Source: Thermoplasmata archaeon
Lineage (GTDB): Archaea > Thermoplasmatota > E2 > DHVEG-1 > B18-G2
Direction of reading: 5' to 3'
Length of the DNA stretch: 6,950 bases
NCBI GenBank assembly: GCA_021161685.1
Contig: JAGHAD010000038.1
Location: forward strand, 1-6,950
A program made the translations under genes and the position numbers. Positions 5,531 to 6,950 of the stretch are shown here, piece after piece (position 1 is the stretch's first letter; each line of letters opens with the position of its first letter). The notes beneath the pieces are model-generated. The model searched no databases. It saw only the letters and a list, made by a program, of their open reading frames with translations, and was not told the origin of the DNA.

Positions 5531-6950
5531 GTTCTTCCACTTTATAGCTCTCCCCTTCTTTAACCATTATCGTCTTTATTGGGATGTCTTCAAACAGATG
5601 GGGTTTTTCAGTATGGATTGGATAAAGAACCTTTGGCTTAATCTCTTTTATCATTTCTTTCAGATCATGACCATTAATATGCCCCGAGCAATGCGCCTGA
5701 ACAAATTTGAGATTAAAGAAATTCAACCAGTTCATCATCCTTTCAAAAGAAATTTCCATTTCCTCGTTAAATGGCTCAGATAGAGAATGTATATAGACTC
5801 CTCCTTCTGGCTTTAGGTCAATTAGGGTGTTAAAATACCAGAAGTTGAGGACAACTATGTAATCCTCTGGCTTCCTTGCAATTTCCTCGGCGGTTATTAC
5901 ATTTGGATAGTTTAACCTCTTTTTTATATACGCGTCCCTGTAATCATAATCCGAATAAGTCCCGGTTAGAAGCTTTGGCTTCAGCAGAAGTATATTATCA
6001 CCTCTACAATCGGGCACATTGAGATCTTTGTGCTTATGGTATTCATCTAAGAAGCAAGCGTGTTTGAAACTTATCACAAGGAATTTATCAAGCTCCTTTG
6101 ATATCCTGTAAAACGTTCTGAACCTGTCAACATCCTTGAAGTTGAAATCAACTATGGACATCTTTTCCTTGAATTTTTCAAGTTCTTCTTTTGATTTCTG
6201 ATAGACCTTTTCCTCCGACTCATCGCTTCTAGGTTTATCTATGTGCGTACCTTCGGTTATCATAGCGATCGGCTTCGCTTCCTTTGCTTTCTCAATAAAA
6301 TCTTCCGTTAATTTTGGATTCGCTCCATGCATCCTCAGGTCACCGGTATACACGATTGCTCCTTCACTGGTGTAGATTATAAAGCCATATGATCCAGGTA
6401 CGCTGTGATCAACATGGATGGGCTCTACATCTATAGATCCTATCGTAAGATTATCTCCAGTCTTAAAAAGGCGAAACTTCCTTTTTATTGGTGGATCTCT
6501 TGCCCTCCATGGATAGATCGGTCTTAATTTGAAATCCACAACTTCATTTTCAATATCCCTTCTGCTCTGCTCATTTACAGCATCCAGCACAGATTTGCAC
6601 GCATAACCGCAGTATATGGGTATGTCTTTATGGATGAAGGAAACGTAATTCGCATGATCTGCATGGGCATGCGAAAGAAGAACTGCATCTATTTCTGGCT
6701 CTTCAGGCTTTCTACCGATGTGGGTGAGGAGATCCTCTCTGTAAACTCCTTTGATATCTGGTATTAGTTTCATCGCAAGAAAATCACCTATTCCATTGGC
6801 TGTTCTCGGTGTTAAGAATTCCTCAAAAAACTTTCCCCTTCTGCTAAAGCAAAGACCGAAATCTAAGAAAACCTTTGTGTCCCTATCCTGAAGTAGAATC
6901 TTGTTTCCTCCTATCTCCTCCACTCCACCATAGAATGTAAGCTCCACCAC
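5523..6950 (-). CDS. RNase J-like beta-CASP metallo-beta-lactamase-fold hydrolase (start at or beyond the window edge)
   Basis: At least 475 residues of a metal-dependent nuclease-type hydrolase. Visible in order: the fold opener FYGGVEEIGGNK (6-17) and VFLDFG (27-32); motif II SHAHADHA (93-100: His94, His96, Asp98, His99); motif III HVDHSVPGS (179-187); motif IV YTGDLRMHG (201-209, Asp204); beta-CASP motif A ITEGTH (Glu233); motif B HCSGHINGH (420-428); motif C YPIHTEKP (His446). All metal and catalytic positions expected of beta-CASP ribonucleases are present. RNase J enzymes degrade RNA 5' to 3' and also cut internally. Two features differ from classical RNase J: an insertion at about 38-80 (FFEEFLTPR...LTHIGRK) between the first strands and motif II, and a Thr after the motif C His. 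GTG codons lie at 6950-6948 and 6947-6945, just ahead of VELTFYGG; the true start is one of these or slightly beyond the edge. Confidence 0.88.
   Translation of the reverse strand: MVELTFYGGVEEIGGNKILLQDRDTKVFLDFGLCFSRRGKFFEEFLTPRTANGIGDFLAMKLIPDIKGVYREDLLTHIGRKPEEPEIDAVLLSHAHADHANYVSFIHKDIPIYCGYACKSVLDAVNEQSRRDIENEVVDFKLRPIYPWRARDPPIKRKFRLFKTGDNLTIGSIDVEPIHVDHSVPGSYGFIIYTSEGAIVYTGDLRMHGANPKLTEDFIEKAKEAKPIAMITEGTHIDKPRSDESEEKVYQKSKEELEKFKEKMSIVDFNFKDVDRFRTFYRISKELDKFLVISFKHACFLDEYHKHKDLNVPDCRGDNILLLKPKLLTGTYSDYDYRDAYIKKRLNYPNVITAEEIARKPEDYIVVLNFWYFNTLIDLKPEGGVYIHSLSEPFNEEMEISFERMMNWLNFFNLKFVQAHCSGHINGHDLKEMIKEIKPKVLYPIHTEKPHLFEDIPIKTIMVKEGESYKVEEHV

Noticed and set aside
1..6950. CRISPR array, tRNA, rRNA, toxin-antitoxin or defence island
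   Set aside because: No regularly spaced repeats, tRNA-like cloverleaf or rRNA segments were seen. The helicase, nucleases and wHTH gene are better explained as housekeeping families than as a defence locus.

Overview
The window reads as a piece of an archaeal chromosome, probably from a thermophilic and likely euryarchaeal lineage; the exact group cannot be fixed from this sequence. The grounds are an XPD/Rad3-type Fe-S helicase, an RNase J-like beta-CASP hydrolase, a free-standing Trm112-like zinc protein, an IS6-type transposase remnant of the kind seen in archaea, AT-rich TATA-like boxes about 26-29 nt upstream of starts, and arginine codons that are mostly AGA/AGG.

Layout. 1-122 is the 3' end of an unrecognised + strand gene. 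Facing it and overlapping its last 23 nt is a small winged-helix protein gene (100-351, or 369 with a GTG start). Upstream of that on the - strand is a GT81/GT78-like glycosyltransferase (391-1614). Its upstream region is split by a decayed IS6-like element (1665-2305) with 12-bp terminal inverted repeats and an 8-bp target duplication carrying one mismatch. The element holds only a broken transposase. Beyond it, on the + strand, is the XPD-like helicase (ATG at 2353, stop at 4284). Tail to tail with the helicase, three bases away, is a - strand cluster read from the right edge: an RNase J-like beta-CASP hydrolase (5523-6950), an OB-fold/HD-domain YhaM-like nuclease (4439-5530, 8-nt overlap) and a 56-aa Trm112-like protein (4288-4458, 20-nt overlap).

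How the parts may work together. The overlapping - strand trio looks like one transcription unit. The first two genes belong to RNase families that, where studied, attack RNA from the 5' end (RNase J) and the 3' end (YhaM), so an RNA-turnover or RNA-processing unit is a reasonable inference. The third belongs to a family that activates methyltransferases acting on tRNA, rRNA and release factors, which fits a translation/RNA theme. The helicase is a separate unit whose relatives work in DNA repair. The glycosyltransferase resembles makers of glucosyl- or mannosyl-glycerate type compatible solutes, but its substrate is unproven.

The insertion element landed in what had been an approximately 89-bp divergent promoter region between the glycosyltransferase and the helicase, and it may have altered expression of the helicase. 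I found no CRISPR array, tRNA, rRNA or clearly new defence system here. The points most worth following are the RNase pair with Trm112, the small Trm112 gene that is easily missed, and the promoter consequences of the insertion.
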